Shown: positions 8,250 through 16,243 of the stretch, piece by piece
Position numbering within the stretch: the stretch's first letter is position 1
Layout: the number at the start of each line of letters is the position of its first letter
DNA from: Desulfovibrio sp.
GTDB lineage: Bacteria > Desulfobacterota > Desulfovibrionia > Desulfovibrionales > Desulfovibrionaceae
Direction: 5' to 3'
Length of the DNA: 34,413 bases
NCBI GenBank assembly: GCA_031269345.1
Contig: JAISZH010000162.1
Span: 1-34,413, forward strand
Translations under genes and position numbers: made by a program
The notes under the pieces: generated by a model
The model's database searches: none
The model's input: only the letters and a program-made list of their open reading frames with translations
Told to the model about the DNA's origin: nothing

Positions 8250-8972
8250 ATGTACGAACAACTGCAAAGACGTATCCCTTATCGTTTCACCGAAGTCAAG
8301 CTGTTGCGTATCGCTCTCACGCACAGTTCCCACGCCAATGAAGAACAGGGGAGCCGGGATCACAACGAGCGCCTGGAATTTCTCGGCGACGCAGTACTTG
8401 AGCTTTGTATATCGGAGGATCTGTTTCTTGACTGCCCCGAGGCGCGGGAAGGAGAGTTGACCGCAAAGAGATCAGCCCTTGTCAACCAGGAAAATCTTGC
8501 CGCCGCCGCCAGACGTATCGGTCTTGACCGATACGTGGTTTTGGGAAAGGGCGAGGAAGCCCAGGGGGGCAGAAACAGGGATTCTCTTTTGAGCGATGCC
8601 CTTGAGGCCCTGATCGGGGCCGTTTTTCTTGACGGAGGCTATACGGCGGCGCGGCAGGCGGTGCGCGGGCTTTTTGCCGTCGATGCAGCGACTGGGGAAA
8701 AAAACGCGGGCGGAAAAGACGGCAAAAGTCGTTTGCAGGAAGCGAGCCAGCGCCTTTTCAAGGAGCGGCCCGTATACAGCCTGGTTGACAGCAAAGGGCC
8801 GGAACACGACAAAATTTTCAAGGTGCGCCTGCGCCTTCCGGACGGCAGGACTTTTTCCGCGTGCGGCTCCAGCGTGAAAAGGGCCGAACAGGCTGCGGCC
8901 ATGCTGGCTCTTGAGTCCATTGAAATCCCTGCACTTATTCCATTTCCAGATCAAAAATGCTCTCATTTTTGA
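8250..8972 (+). CDS. rnc: Ribonuclease III
   Basis: RNase III cleaves double-stranded RNA during rRNA maturation and mRNA turnover. The 240-residue protein has the catalytic signature NERLEFLGDAVLE at residues 39-51, a second acidic cluster near 110-118 (SDALEALIGAVFLDGG), and a C-terminal double-stranded-RNA-binding domain (about 155-230, with SRLQEASQ and a CGSSVKRAEQAAAMLAL end). A GGAGG about nine bases upstream supports the ATG at 8250. The last ten or so codons and the stop fall inside a perfect 19-bp palindrome (8941-8982), so the C-terminal PFPDQKCSHF is encoded by repeat DNA and is probably a recent replacement of the original tail. Confidence 0.97.
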   Translation: MYEQLQRRIPYRFTEVKLLRIALTHSSHANEEQGSRDHNERLEFLGDAVLELCISEDLFLDCPEAREGELTAKRSALVNQENLAAAARRIGLDRYVVLGKGEEAQGGRNRDSLLSDALEALIGAVFLDGGYTAARQAVRGLFAVDAATGEKNAGGKDGKSRLQEASQRLFKERPVYSLVDSKGPEHDKIFKVRLRLPDGRTFSACGSSVKRAEQAAAMLALESIEIPALIPFPDQKCSHF

Positions 8973-8982
8973 TCTGGAAATG
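8941..8982. repeat. Perfect 19-bp A/T-rich palindrome at the 3' end of rnc
   Basis: The left arm CATTTCCAGATCAAAAATG (8941-8959) and its exact complement (8964-8982) flank the loop CTCT. The rnc stop codon (8970-8972) is inside the right arm. There is no strong T-run after it, so it is not a classic terminator, although its RNA would fold strongly. It belongs to a set of similar but non-identical palindromes in this window (695, 9062, 17321, 22754, 26061, 26180). Confidence 0.85.
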
Positions 8983-8990
8983 AAAAACGT

Positions 8991-9095
8991 GACAGGATGT
9001 CACTCCGAAACGCGAAACATTTCGAACGGTAAGGCGAAACAACGCTTTTGCCGCAGCAGCCAGATCAAAACTGCACGGATGCAGTTTTGATCTGA
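8991..9095. repeat. Intergenic repeat family F2, copy 1
   Basis: About 105 bp also found at 29838-29942. Both copies run from GACAGGATGTC through CGAAACATTTCGAACGG, then AAGGCGAAACA-CGCTTT-GCCGCAGC, to a palindrome ending TTTTGATCTGA. In this copy the last palindrome is near perfect (CAGATCAAAACTGCA at 9061-9075 against TGCAGTTTTGATCTG at 9080-9094, loop CGGA). Element F1 begins exactly where F2 ends here. Confidence 0.8.
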
Positions 9096-9248
9096 GCTTC
9101 CTTTACGGTTTGAGACCCCGGCCTTCAGGCCGGATAGCCCGACCCCGCCTGAGGGGCGGGGTATCCGTACGGACGGAAGCTTGGGCGGGGTCCAAACCCC
9201 GCCCAGACGCAAGTGCATGGGCCTGAAGGCCCATGCTACCTTCTTGGT
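9091..9248 (+). mobile_element. Multi-hairpin element F1, copy 1
   Basis: A 158-bp element present three times in the window (also 30512-30670 in the opposite orientation and 32751-32908). It starts TCTGAGCTTCC, TTTACGGTTTGAG and ends GCTACCTTCTTGGT. It consists almost wholly of consecutive hairpins: CCGGCCTTCAGGCCGG, a CCCCGCC...GGGGCGGGG stem, GTATCCGTACGGAC, GGCGGGGTCCAAACCCCGCC and TGGGCCTGAAGGCCCA. It encodes no protein. Its size and structure suggest a non-autonomous, possibly IS200/IS605-derived element, but no transposase in the window matches it. The remaining gap to 9437 holds no gene. Confidence 0.8.
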
Positions 9249-9437
9249 TTGAAATTCGAATTACTGAAGCATTGGAGGGGCCGGCCACCTGACCTGTTTC
9301 CAGGACAGACGGCCGGTTGTCTTTGGTCAGCCCCAGCCGAAATTCCGTTGCCTTACGCCGTTTGGCCCTTCCGTGGCGGCATCCGGAAAAAATCCGCCGC
9401 CTTGGAAATCTTTGCGGGCAACGAAGGCTTTAAAGAC

Positions 9438-10331
9438 TTATCCGCCTATAAGCGAGAGGGCCAGCTGCGGCAGGGAGTTGGCCTGCGAAAGCATGGCCAC
9501 CGCCGCCTGCGTGAGTATCTGGTTGCGCACAAATTCCGTCATTTCCGAAGCCACGTCCACATCCGAGATGCGCGATTCCGCCGCTTGCAGGTTTTCCGCC
9601 TGGATCTGCAGATTGCTGATCGTGTTCTCCAGGCGATTCTGCATGGCGCCGAGAGCGGCCCGGATCTTGTCCTTGGAGATGATGGCCGCGTTCAGTCCGG
9701 CGACGGCGGCCTGGGCTCTGGACTGGGTGGACACGCAGTAGGCCGCGGCGGTCGCAGTCGCCTGGTTGCCCACGCCCAAAGCGGAGGCCGTGGCGTTGCC
9801 GATCTGGACGTAGTAATAGTCCTCCGCCGAATCATTGCCCGTCCCGAAGTGTATCTTCAGCTTGCCCGTGGAAACCAGCCCCGATCCGTCATGCGTACCA
9901 GACGAGAGGTTGCCGTTCAAAAGGTGCACGCCGTTGAAATCCGTGGAGTTGGCGATACGGGTGATTTCCGAGGCCATGGCCTGATACTCGGATTCGATCA
10001 TCAGGCGCTGGTCGGAGTTGTAAGTGCCGGTGGCGGCCTGTTCTGCCAGCTCCTTCATGCGGATCAGCTTTTCGTCGATGACGCCCAGTGCCCCGTCAGC
10101 GGTCTGGATCAGGGAGATGGCGTCATTGGCGTTGCGTATGCCCTGGTTCATGCCGGCTATTTCCGCGCGCATCAGCTCGCGGATGGCAAGCCCCGCGGCA
10201 TCGTCCGCCGCAGTGCCTACGCGCAGGCCGGAGGAAAGACGGCGAACGGAAGTAGAAAGATTCGCATACGAACTGCCGAGATTCCGGGCGGCGTTCATAG
10301 CCATCAAGTTATGATTAATGACCAAAGACAT
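9438..10331 (-). CDS. Flagellin
   Basis: A 297-residue flagellin, the subunit of the flagellar filament. It has the conserved N-terminal coiled D0/D1 region (SLVINHNLMAMNAARNL, then a LSSGLRVGTAADDAAGLAI stretch) and the conserved C-terminal D1/D0 region (about 215-297, ending ANSLPQLALSLIGG). The central variable region is short (about 140-210), so the surface-exposed D2/D3 domains are reduced. The ribosome binding site AAGGAGG lies about eight bases before the ATG. A sigma-54-type promoter is just upstream (10368-10383). Positions 9249-9437 downstream hold no gene and no clear terminator; the GGCGGC/GCCGCC hairpin at 9375-9401 has its T-run in the loop and not after the stem. Confidence 0.96.
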   Translation of the reverse strand: MSLVINHNLMAMNAARNLGSSYANLSTSVRRLSSGLRVGTAADDAAGLAIRELMRAEIAGMNQGIRNANDAISLIQTADGALGVIDEKLIRMKELAEQAATGTYNSDQRLMIESEYQAMASEITRIANSTDFNGVHLLNGNLSSGTHDGSGLVSTGKLKIHFGTGNDSAEDYYYVQIGNATASALGVGNQATATAAAYCVSTQSRAQAAVAGLNAAIISKDKIRAALGAMQNRLENTISNLQIQAENLQAAESRISDVDVASEMTEFVRNQILTQAAVAMLSQANSLPQLALSLIGG

Positions 10332-10367
10332 GATATTATCCTCCTTGCGGTTGTCTGCTGAAAAATT

Positions 10368-10383
10368 AGCAAGATAAATGCCA
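10368..10383 (-). promoter_or_regulatory. Sigma-54-type promoter for flagellin
   Basis: Read on the minus strand this is TGGCATTTATCTTGCT. The GG and GC doublets are separated by exactly ten bases, as in the sigma-54 -24/-12 consensus TGGCAC-N5-TTGCW. The expected start of transcription would leave a leader of roughly 25 bases containing the AAGGAGG site. An inverted repeat CTAGATTTTTTCTAG (10439-10453) lies some 55-70 bases upstream and could be an activator site, which is a guess. Confidence 0.75.
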
Positions 10384-10648
10384 AATAAAAAAACTTCTAT
10401 AAAATAAGGGTATTACAAAATAAATTTTGCCGTTTTTCTAGATTTTTTCTAGGTGTGGCAATTTTTTCCGAATAAGATTACAGAGTTCCTTATGGAAACC
10501 GTGCGATCCTCCGCGTTTGGGCGGCTTCTGACGCCGCCCGCGCAGAGCGGTGACCGCCGCCGGAGCGATCCGGAAATCGCGTGTTCCGGCCGGGCGTTTT
10601 ACTCGGAATTGCCGACGATTCTTCTTTGCCGCACACGACGGGAGCGCC

Positions 10649-13303
10649 ATGCCCACACTTGAAGCCCTGCGTCCCCAGCTTGTCGAGCTAAGCGACGTGC
10701 GCGTTCAGGCGGACGGCTTCGCCCTGCGCGTGATCTGGCTTGGAAGCGCGAACCCCGTGGCCATTCAGACCCTTGAGGATTACGGGGGGATCAATATCGC
10801 GGAAGGCGAATCCCAGGCCCTGTGGTTTTTCTTTTCCTCCGACGCGTTGCTTGCCGGCGCGCGCTTGGCGGTATGGGCGCGCTTCAACCCGCTGTTCCTG
10901 CATCTCTACGTTTTCCCCGGCCGCTTCCAGGCGGCGCGCGGGGGCGAAAAGACCCTGATCTTCGACGAATCCATCATGCTCGAGGACGTACCGCCCCCTG
11001 ACGGTTTTCAAATCAAGGCGCACGCGGCCCTCGGGGAAACCGTGGCGGCCGTCCCCGGCTTAAGCTTCAAGGAGAAAAACGAGGGGAAAGAAGCGGTGTG
11101 GCGGCTTTTGGATGTGGACGCCCGTCTTCCCTACCAGTCGCCGCTTTCCTGGTATGTCGTCATCCATCCCCTCGGCAATCCCGTGGATCGGACCTTCATG
11201 ACCGGCTGGAGGGAATTTTTCGCGCAACTTGAAGCCGTACTGCAACGCAACAAATTCCGTTTTTTCCTGCATGACAACTTTCTCATGTTTCCTCTGGACG
11301 GGATCAATCAGGCCCGGAACTGGTGCCGTGACTTCCTGCATCTGATCGCCCGGCTGAAAAGCGATTCCCCCGCGCAATATTGGCCATGCGCCAGCGTGAT
11401 CAGGGAACGCAAGGGGCTTAGCCTGAACGAGGATCTGCCCGCCAAAATCGCAGTGGAATGGGACCTGCTCGTCCCCGATTACCCGCACATGTCCATGCGC
11501 ATCGCCCTCATGCTGGACAAGGAATTTTCCGTGCATGAGACGCGTTTCGCCCCCTCCCGCCAAAGCCCGGATGACTGGGCCAGCATATCACTGCCCGACG
11601 CGCGCAATACCGGGGCGAGCCTTTTGCCCCAGCTCGCCCCGGTCGGCCTCGTCTCCGGCAGCCAGCCGCACTGTTTCTATTGCGGCCAGCGCAGCCACGG
11701 TCCTGCCGATTGCCCGACGAAAAAAATGGACCCCATGCAGACCGGGGTCTGGCCCAAGGTCGCGCGCCTGGATTTTACCGGCATGCTTGCGGGCGTTAAG
11801 GGCATAGAAAAGGGGCTTGAGAACGCCGTAAGCTGGGAAGGCAAAGAAACCTTCATAACCGCGGCCATGCGCGAAGACAATGAAACTGGCGTCATCCTGA
11901 ACGCATTTTATGACATTACCTGGCCCGTGCAATTGCGCGCGGTCAATTTTTTTTGGCGGGCCAGGAGCAAGGACCTGCAAAAGGCCGCCAAAAATCTGGC
12001 GGGCCAGGACAACAGTCCGGTCTGGGCCTTGCTGGAAGAATTTTCCAGCAAGGAAAAGGAGATCCTGGACTCTGAACTGCAAACCCTTGCCATAAAAAAC
12101 CCAAAAGATTACCGGGTGTTAAGTCTGCGGGCCTTCCGCGCCGTGGAACTCGCAGACTTGGAAAAGGCGGAAAAATTGTGGAAAGAGACGGAATATTCCG
12201 CCCCGCACCCGATTGTACAAGCCTGGGCGGCACTGCTTCAGGGCAGGGCACTGGAATGCCAGGGACGCTTTTCCGAGGCCGCGTCCCTTTTCGAGCAGAT
12301 TTACCGCGCCAACCCTGCCTTGCATGATGCCGCATACAGAAGGATCGTCTGTCTGGTCAAAAGCGGATTCACGGAAAACGCCCTGCCGCTTCTGGTTTCC
12401 CTCATCGAAAGCAACGGACATTTTTTCAACAAGGCGCTTCTGGACCCGGAACTGGAGCGGGGCTATATCCAGATCGCGGGTTGCCTGTACGGCCTTTGGA
12501 CCGCAATGTCCGCACGAGCCGTAGAAGAAAAACTGACGCTCTCCAGGTTACGCGAGGAGCTTGGACTGTGGTTTCTGCCGGACAACAAGTTCGCGGCCGG
12601 GATAGCTGAACGCATTGACAAGCTGCTGGCCATCACCTCGATCAAAAATTACGTCGCCTTCCAAACCCTGGCAAGCGGCCGCGCCCATATTGAGAAAGAC
12701 ATACAGGCGCACGTCGTTCAGGAGGCCCGCCTCTACAAATCCCGGTTCAAGCTGTTCAGCCAGCGCCTGAAAGTTATACACGACGAATCCGCCTGGTTCC
12801 CCTTCCCCCGCACCCTGGTCGAGTTCAACAAAAGCTATAACGAGGGCGTGCAGAACATAAACTGGGCGCTCACGGCGAACTTCCACTCCCCGGAAACATT
12901 CCGCAAGGCCCAATCTTTGCTGAAAGGCGAGGGTGAGCGCTTGAAAAAGCTTGAAAACCGCATGCGTTTTCTGCGTGTGGTGCGCGACTCCACCATTTTT
13001 TTGCTCACGATGGCCGAAACCTTTCTCTGGCTTGAGATCTCCGGGATCATCCTGATATTTGTCGTATTGCCTATTTTCATAATTTACGGCGACAAAATCG
13101 GGTTCGCCGACGTCGTGAACATGCTCGCCGCCGACCGCTGGCAGGTGCAGAAGGCGCTGTTCGTCCTGCTCTCGGTGCTGGCCTTCGGGGCGGCCAGCCT
13201 GCGCACCATTCTGCGTTTTGAAAGCATAAGAGACAAAATTTTGCGCAAGGCAATGGATAACACGACGAAAACCACTCAAAAACGCGGGAAAAAGGCCGGA
13301 TGA
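10649..13303 (+). CDS. Membrane-anchored protein with a CCHC zinc knuckle and TPR-like repeats, unknown function
   Basis: This 884-residue protein does not belong to a family I can name. Residues 1-330 are mixed alpha/beta with no known motif. At 342-355 there is a canonical CCHC zinc knuckle, CFYCGQRSHGPADC (C342, C345, H350, C355; spacing CX2CX4HX4C), the single-strand nucleic-acid-binding module of retroviral nucleocapsids and some RNA-processing proteins. Residues of about 460-575 are helical and TPR-like (DYRVLSLRAFRAVELADLEK; GRALECQGRFSEAASLFEQI). A long helical, coiled-coil-prone part follows, then hydrophobic segments at about 781-811 and 836-856 and a basic cytoplasmic-looking tail (TKTTQKRGKKAG). 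The ATG at 10649 has GGGAG upstream. It stands alone on the plus strand between flagellin and the flgH end. I infer a membrane-tethered scaffold, possibly RNA-binding. Confidence 0.85.
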   Translation: MPTLEALRPQLVELSDVRVQADGFALRVIWLGSANPVAIQTLEDYGGINIAEGESQALWFFFSSDALLAGARLAVWARFNPLFLHLYVFPGRFQAARGGEKTLIFDESIMLEDVPPPDGFQIKAHAALGETVAAVPGLSFKEKNEGKEAVWRLLDVDARLPYQSPLSWYVVIHPLGNPVDRTFMTGWREFFAQLEAVLQRNKFRFFLHDNFLMFPLDGINQARNWCRDFLHLIARLKSDSPAQYWPCASVIRERKGLSLNEDLPAKIAVEWDLLVPDYPHMSMRIALMLDKEFSVHETRFAPSRQSPDDWASISLPDARNTGASLLPQLAPVGLVSGSQPHCFYCGQRSHGPADCPTKKMDPMQTGVWPKVARLDFTGMLAGVKGIEKGLENAVSWEGKETFITAAMREDNETGVILNAFYDITWPVQLRAVNFFWRARSKDLQKAAKNLAGQDNSPVWALLEEFSSKEKEILDSELQTLAIKNPKDYRVLSLRAFRAVELADLEKAEKLWKETEYSAPHPIVQAWAALLQGRALECQGRFSEAASLFEQIYRANPALHDAAYRRIVCLVKSGFTENALPLLVSLIESNGHFFNKALLDPELERGYIQIAGCLYGLWTAMSARAVEEKLTLSRLREELGLWFLPDNKFAAGIAERIDKLLAITSIKNYVAFQTLASGRAHIEKDIQAHVVQEARLYKSRFKLFSQRLKVIHDESAWFPFPRTLVEFNKSYNEGVQNINWALTANFHSPETFRKAQSLLKGEGERLKKLENRMRFLRVVRDSTIFLLTMAETFLWLEISGIILIFVVLPIFIIYGDKIGFADVVNMLAADRWQVQKALFVLLSVLAFGAASLRTILRFESIRDKILRKAMDNTTKTTQKRGKKAG
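11672..11713 (+). other. CCHC zinc-knuckle coding segment
   Basis: The 14 codons give C-x2-C-x4-H-x4-C with an aromatic after the first Cys (F343) and a Gly after the second (G346), as in classic zinc knuckles. The following residues PTKK are basic, which fits nucleic-acid contact. This motif is frequent in eukaryotic and retroviral proteins and uncommon in bacteria. Confidence 0.85.
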
Positions 13304-13708
13304 CAGACCCGGCGTGAGATATGGCCGGACCTTCAGGGTGAGGTTCGTCCGCAAACGATCAAAGCTGTTTTGACTTAGGGGACCGCCAGAGCAATCTCAA
13401 AGTGAAACTGCTCTGGGGAGGGGAGTGTGTCAGGCTGAAATAATTGTAAAAAATAATTGTAAGGAAACACTGAGTCAAATAACATGTTGGCCTTTATTGG
13501 TCTCCCGGCAAAGCCGGGAGATTTCCCAGTGAATTAATTGGGGCTCCGCCCCAAACCCTGCCGGGGGAAATGATTTCCCCCGGACCCCCTCAGTTGTAAC
13601 CATGCTAAATATCAACTGAGGGTGCAGGGGCATCATTCCCCTGCCGGGGGAGTGTGAGGAGGCAAAGCCTCCTCACTGAAGAAATCAGCGTTTCCGTAAA
13701 AATAAGCC
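13304..13708. repeat. Gene-free gap with an array of seven hairpins
   Basis: No gene is seen between the two convergent genes. The gap holds these inverted repeats: 13386-13416 (CCAGAGCA...TGCTCTGG), 13502-13520 (CTCCCGGC...GCCGGGAG), 13538-13554 (TTGGGGC...GCCCCAA), 13561-13583 (CCGGGGGAAA...TTTCCCCCGG), 13586-13622 (CCCTCAGTTG...CAACTGAGGG), 13624-13644 (GCAGGGG...CCCCTGC) and 13653-13675 (GTGAGGAGGC...GCCTCCTCAC). An ATAATTGTAA motif is also repeated twice near 13439-13462. Any of the stems could stop transcription from either side, but none is followed by a clear T-run. Confidence 0.8.
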
Positions 13709-14428
13709 TTAAAAGGGCCAGATATTGTCCAGAAGGCGGGAAAGCCAGCCCTGGCGTTGCTTGTCGGCCAGGATACCCTTGCCGTAATATTCGACCTTGG
13801 AATCCGCAAGCTGGGTCGAATCCACCGAATTGTCCGGTCCTACGTCCTGGGCGCGCACCAGCCCGCTCACCACCATATACTGGGTTTCGTCGTTCACGCG
13901 AACTTCACGCATGCCCCCCAACTGCAGGATGCCGCCCGGCAGCACCTGAAGCACGCGCGCCCCTATGGTCGCCGTGACGTAATTTTCCCGTTTGGTTTCG
14001 CCCGTGGCGTTCAACGAGGATTCGGAACTCGTGGACAGCATGGGATTCGTCCCCACCTTGGTGCTGAGATAGCCGGGCTGGCCGGGCAGGATGCCGCTTC
14101 GGGCGTGCCCGAACATGGCGGCGATGCCCAGGTTATGCACAGCCTCCCTTTCCGCGGTGGTATCGGCCTTGCTCTTGGATTTGGAATTTTCCACCACCTT
14201 GATCATGACGATGTCGCCGACGCGCCGGCCGCGGTTGTCCTCGTAAAGATCCGGGGCCAGAGAGGCGCTGTACAGGGAGCCGGGATTGGAATAATGCTGC
14301 TCCGGTTCGGTATAAGCCTGAGTCGCGGTCATTGGCGTCACGGGCGTCGGATACTGGCCGTGCCCAGCGCATCCGCAAAGAAAAAGGACCGCGCCCAGCA
14401 ATCCGAAAGTTGTCCCTACGTTTTTCAT
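13709..14428 (-). CDS. flgH: Flagellar L-ring lipoprotein FlgH
   Basis: This 239-residue outer-membrane lipoprotein builds the L ring around the flagellar rod. It has a lipoprotein signal (MKNVGTTFGLLGAVLFLCGC) with the likely lipidated Cys at residue 20. Family segments include GSLYSASLAPDLYEDNRGRRVGD near 50-72, IVMIKVVENSKSKSKADT and the C-terminal GLVRAQDVGPDNSVDSTQLADS region. GAGGGGG lies upstream of the ATG, and the gene starts 12 bases after flgA ends. In Desulfovibrio-type clusters flgI and flgJ normally follow. Here the operon stops at flgH and runs into the hairpin array. Confidence 0.95.
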   Translation of the reverse strand: MKNVGTTFGLLGAVLFLCGCAGHGQYPTPVTPMTATQAYTEPEQHYSNPGSLYSASLAPDLYEDNRGRRVGDIVMIKVVENSKSKSKADTTAEREAVHNLGIAAMFGHARSGILPGQPGYLSTKVGTNPMLSTSSESSLNATGETKRENYVTATIGARVLQVLPGGILQLGGMREVRVNDETQYMVVSGLVRAQDVGPDNSVDSTQLADSKVEYYGKGILADKQRQGWLSRLLDNIWPF

Positions 14429-14440
14429 GTTCTTTCCCCC

Positions 14441-15433
14441 TCAGGGCCTTGCGGCTATATTCACGGTTTTCGCGTCGCGCACCATACCCTGAACTTCCCT
14501 GCGGCTTTCCAAGTTGCGCACGGAGATGTTCCCTCCCGCCACACCGTCGCTCAAAGCCAGGGCCAAAGCGGTCAGGCGCACTGTTTTGCCTTCATAAAGC
14601 AGGGTTACCGTGTCTCCCTTGCGTATTGTCGGAACAGGGGCCAGGTCTGAGCTGTAGATAGGCTGCCCCGCGGGTATGGGCCGGTTCAGCCGCCAGGGGC
14701 CGCCGCGGCCGTCCCAGGGTTCGCCGCGCAACAGGGCGAGATTCATGCGCTTGTAGGCAACCAGATTGTGATCCAGAAGATCGCCCCTGTTCACACCCCT
14801 GCTCAGACAGGGCACGTCGACGTTGCAATCCGCGAAAACGGTCCCGGTCAGTTTCTGCTTTACCTGTCCGTCAGCCTCCCGCACCAGCAGACGCAAGGAA
14901 ATCCTCCCCGCCTCCACCTTGCGCGGCCTCTCCACAACCAGCCGCTGGCCCGCGTGTTCCAGGAAAACCTGCTGGGGCAGCCGGAAGTCTCTCAACGAAA
15001 CCTCCCCCGGCAAAGCCCTTGCAAGCACCATCACTTCCCGCTCCACCAGGCTTCTGATCTCCTCTTTGCCGACCAGCGCCCCGCCGCGCTGCAAGAGCAT
15101 GGAACCGGGGAAAAGACAAAAAGGCGCCAGATCCGGCATGGAACGCATGACCGCTTCTTGCAGCCTGGGGCGGCTCATACTCATAGGACGTCCCTTTTCC
15201 GGCGGGGACGGCCACAGCTCGCGCCCGGCAAATTCTTCCCACCGTCCGGACGGCATCTCCCCGATCGGAACGGCCACCTCGCCAAGGCGCACCCTTTCCC
15301 CGCGCACGATTGCCGCATCCAGAAAACGTATGCGCAAAGACGTGAAAGGCGCATCGTCGCCACGGGCGCAAAGTGGAGAAACCCAAAAAAGAGACAGGGC
15401 GAGTACGCCGCAAAGACAGAGACCTGCTTTCAT
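14441..15433 (-). CDS. flgA: Flagellar P-ring assembly chaperone FlgA
   Basis: FlgA is a periplasmic chaperone for P-ring (FlgI) assembly. The 330-residue protein has a Sec signal peptide (about 1-23, ending PLCARG). Its C-terminal third holds the SAF-like domain, with VNRGDLLDHNLV and RPIPAGQPIYSSDLAPVPTIRKGDTVTL, which is the most diagnostic segment. It is longer than enterobacterial FlgA (about 220), as is common outside that group. The ATG directly follows the flgG stop (TAGATG), with AGAGG upstream, so translation is coupled. Confidence 0.93.
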   Translation of the reverse strand: MKAGLCLCGVLALSLFWVSPLCARGDDAPFTSLRIRFLDAAIVRGERVRLGEVAVPIGEMPSGRWEEFAGRELWPSPPEKGRPMSMSRPRLQEAVMRSMPDLAPFCLFPGSMLLQRGGALVGKEEIRSLVEREVMVLARALPGEVSLRDFRLPQQVFLEHAGQRLVVERPRKVEAGRISLRLLVREADGQVKQKLTGTVFADCNVDVPCLSRGVNRGDLLDHNLVAYKRMNLALLRGEPWDGRGGPWRLNRPIPAGQPIYSSDLAPVPTIRKGDTVTLLYEGKTVRLTALALALSDGVAGGNISVRNLESRREVQGMVRDAKTVNIAARP

Positions 15434-16225
15434 CTACGACCTCTTGAGCTGAACCGCGACCTGGAGCATGGAATCCGAGGTCTGGATGGCCTTGGAATTC
15501 ATTTCGTAGGCCCTCTGGGCCACGATCATGTTGACCATTTCATCCACCACCTCCACGTTGGACATTTCCAGAAAACCCTGGGCTATGGTCCCGACGTTAT
15601 CTTCGCCGGGAACGCCCTCGATGGGGTCGCCGGAGGCTTCGGTTGTGGTGTAGATGTTCCGGCCTCTGGCCTCCAGGCCGGCGGGATTTATAAAAGTATA
15701 GAGGGGGATGTCGGCGGCGGCCAGTTCCTCTCCATTGGCGTCCAAGGCGGAGATGTGCCCGTTTTCCGTCACCACTATGTTCTTCGTCTCCTGAGGCACG
15801 GCGAATTCCGGTTGCAGCACATAGCCGTTGGCGGTGACCACGGTGCCGTCCTGGTTGAGCTTGAAGGCTCCGGCCCTGGTATAGACCTCCTCGCCGTTGA
15901 CCACTACCTGGAAAAAACCGTCGCCTTCAATTGCCAAATCCAGGGGATTGGAGGTGTTCTGGTAGTCGCCCTGGGAAAAGAATTTGTGCACGGTTTGCGG
16001 GCGCACGCCCATACCCACCTGGATGCCGGTGGGTATGGTCTGACCCGCGTCCGCACCGGTGACCGTGCCGGCTATGCGCAGGTTCTGATAGATCAGATCC
16101 TCGAATTCAGCCCGGCTCTTTTTGAAACCCGTGGTGTTTACGTTCGCCAGATTGTGCGAGATCACGTCCACATTGAGTTGTTGGGCAATCATGCCCGTCG
16201 CGGCCGTCCAAAGAGAACGCATCAT
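15434..16225 (-). CDS. flgG: Flagellar distal rod protein FlgG
   Basis: This 263-residue protein forms the distal rod of the flagellar basal body. It starts [12 protein letters not shown] and carries the rod-protein signature around residues 25-40 ([20 protein letters not shown]), the mid domain ([16 protein letters not shown]) and the C-terminal signature ([35 protein letters not shown]). Length and order match typical FlgG. It is preceded by a small coupled ORF and followed without a gap by flgA. Confidence 0.97.
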   Translation of the reverse strand: MMRSLWTAATGMIAQQLNVDVISHNLANVNTTGFKKSRAEFEDLIYQNLRIAGTVTGADAGQTIPTGIQVGMGVRPQTVHKFFSQGDYQNTSNPLDLAIEGDGFFQVVVNGEEVYTRAGAFKLNQDGTVVTANGYVLQPEFAVPQETKNIVVTENGHISALDANGEELAAADIPLYTFINPAGLEARGRNIYTTTEASGDPIEGVPGEDNVGTIAQGFLEMSNVEVVDEMVNMIVAQRAYEMNSKAIQTSDSMLQVAVQLKRS

Positions 16226-16243
16226 GGAGAAATCCTCGTCTTG

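Noticed and set aside
6607-8460. A 617-codon open frame on the plus strand opposite the acyl-CoA-synthetase-like gene
   Set aside because: It mirrors the antisense of a clear protein family member, has no recognisable motif, reads as Gly/Arg/His-rich low-complexity sequence typical of GC-rich antisense frames, and runs into rnc.
9061-9250. Integron attC-like sites among the palindromes
   Set aside because: No integrase, no RYYYAAC/GTTRRRY core pairs at the ends, and the units do not flank gene cassettes.
13502-13675. Possible CRISPR array in the hairpin cluster
   Set aside because: The stems are all different, the spacing is irregular and there is no repeated direct unit or cas gene.
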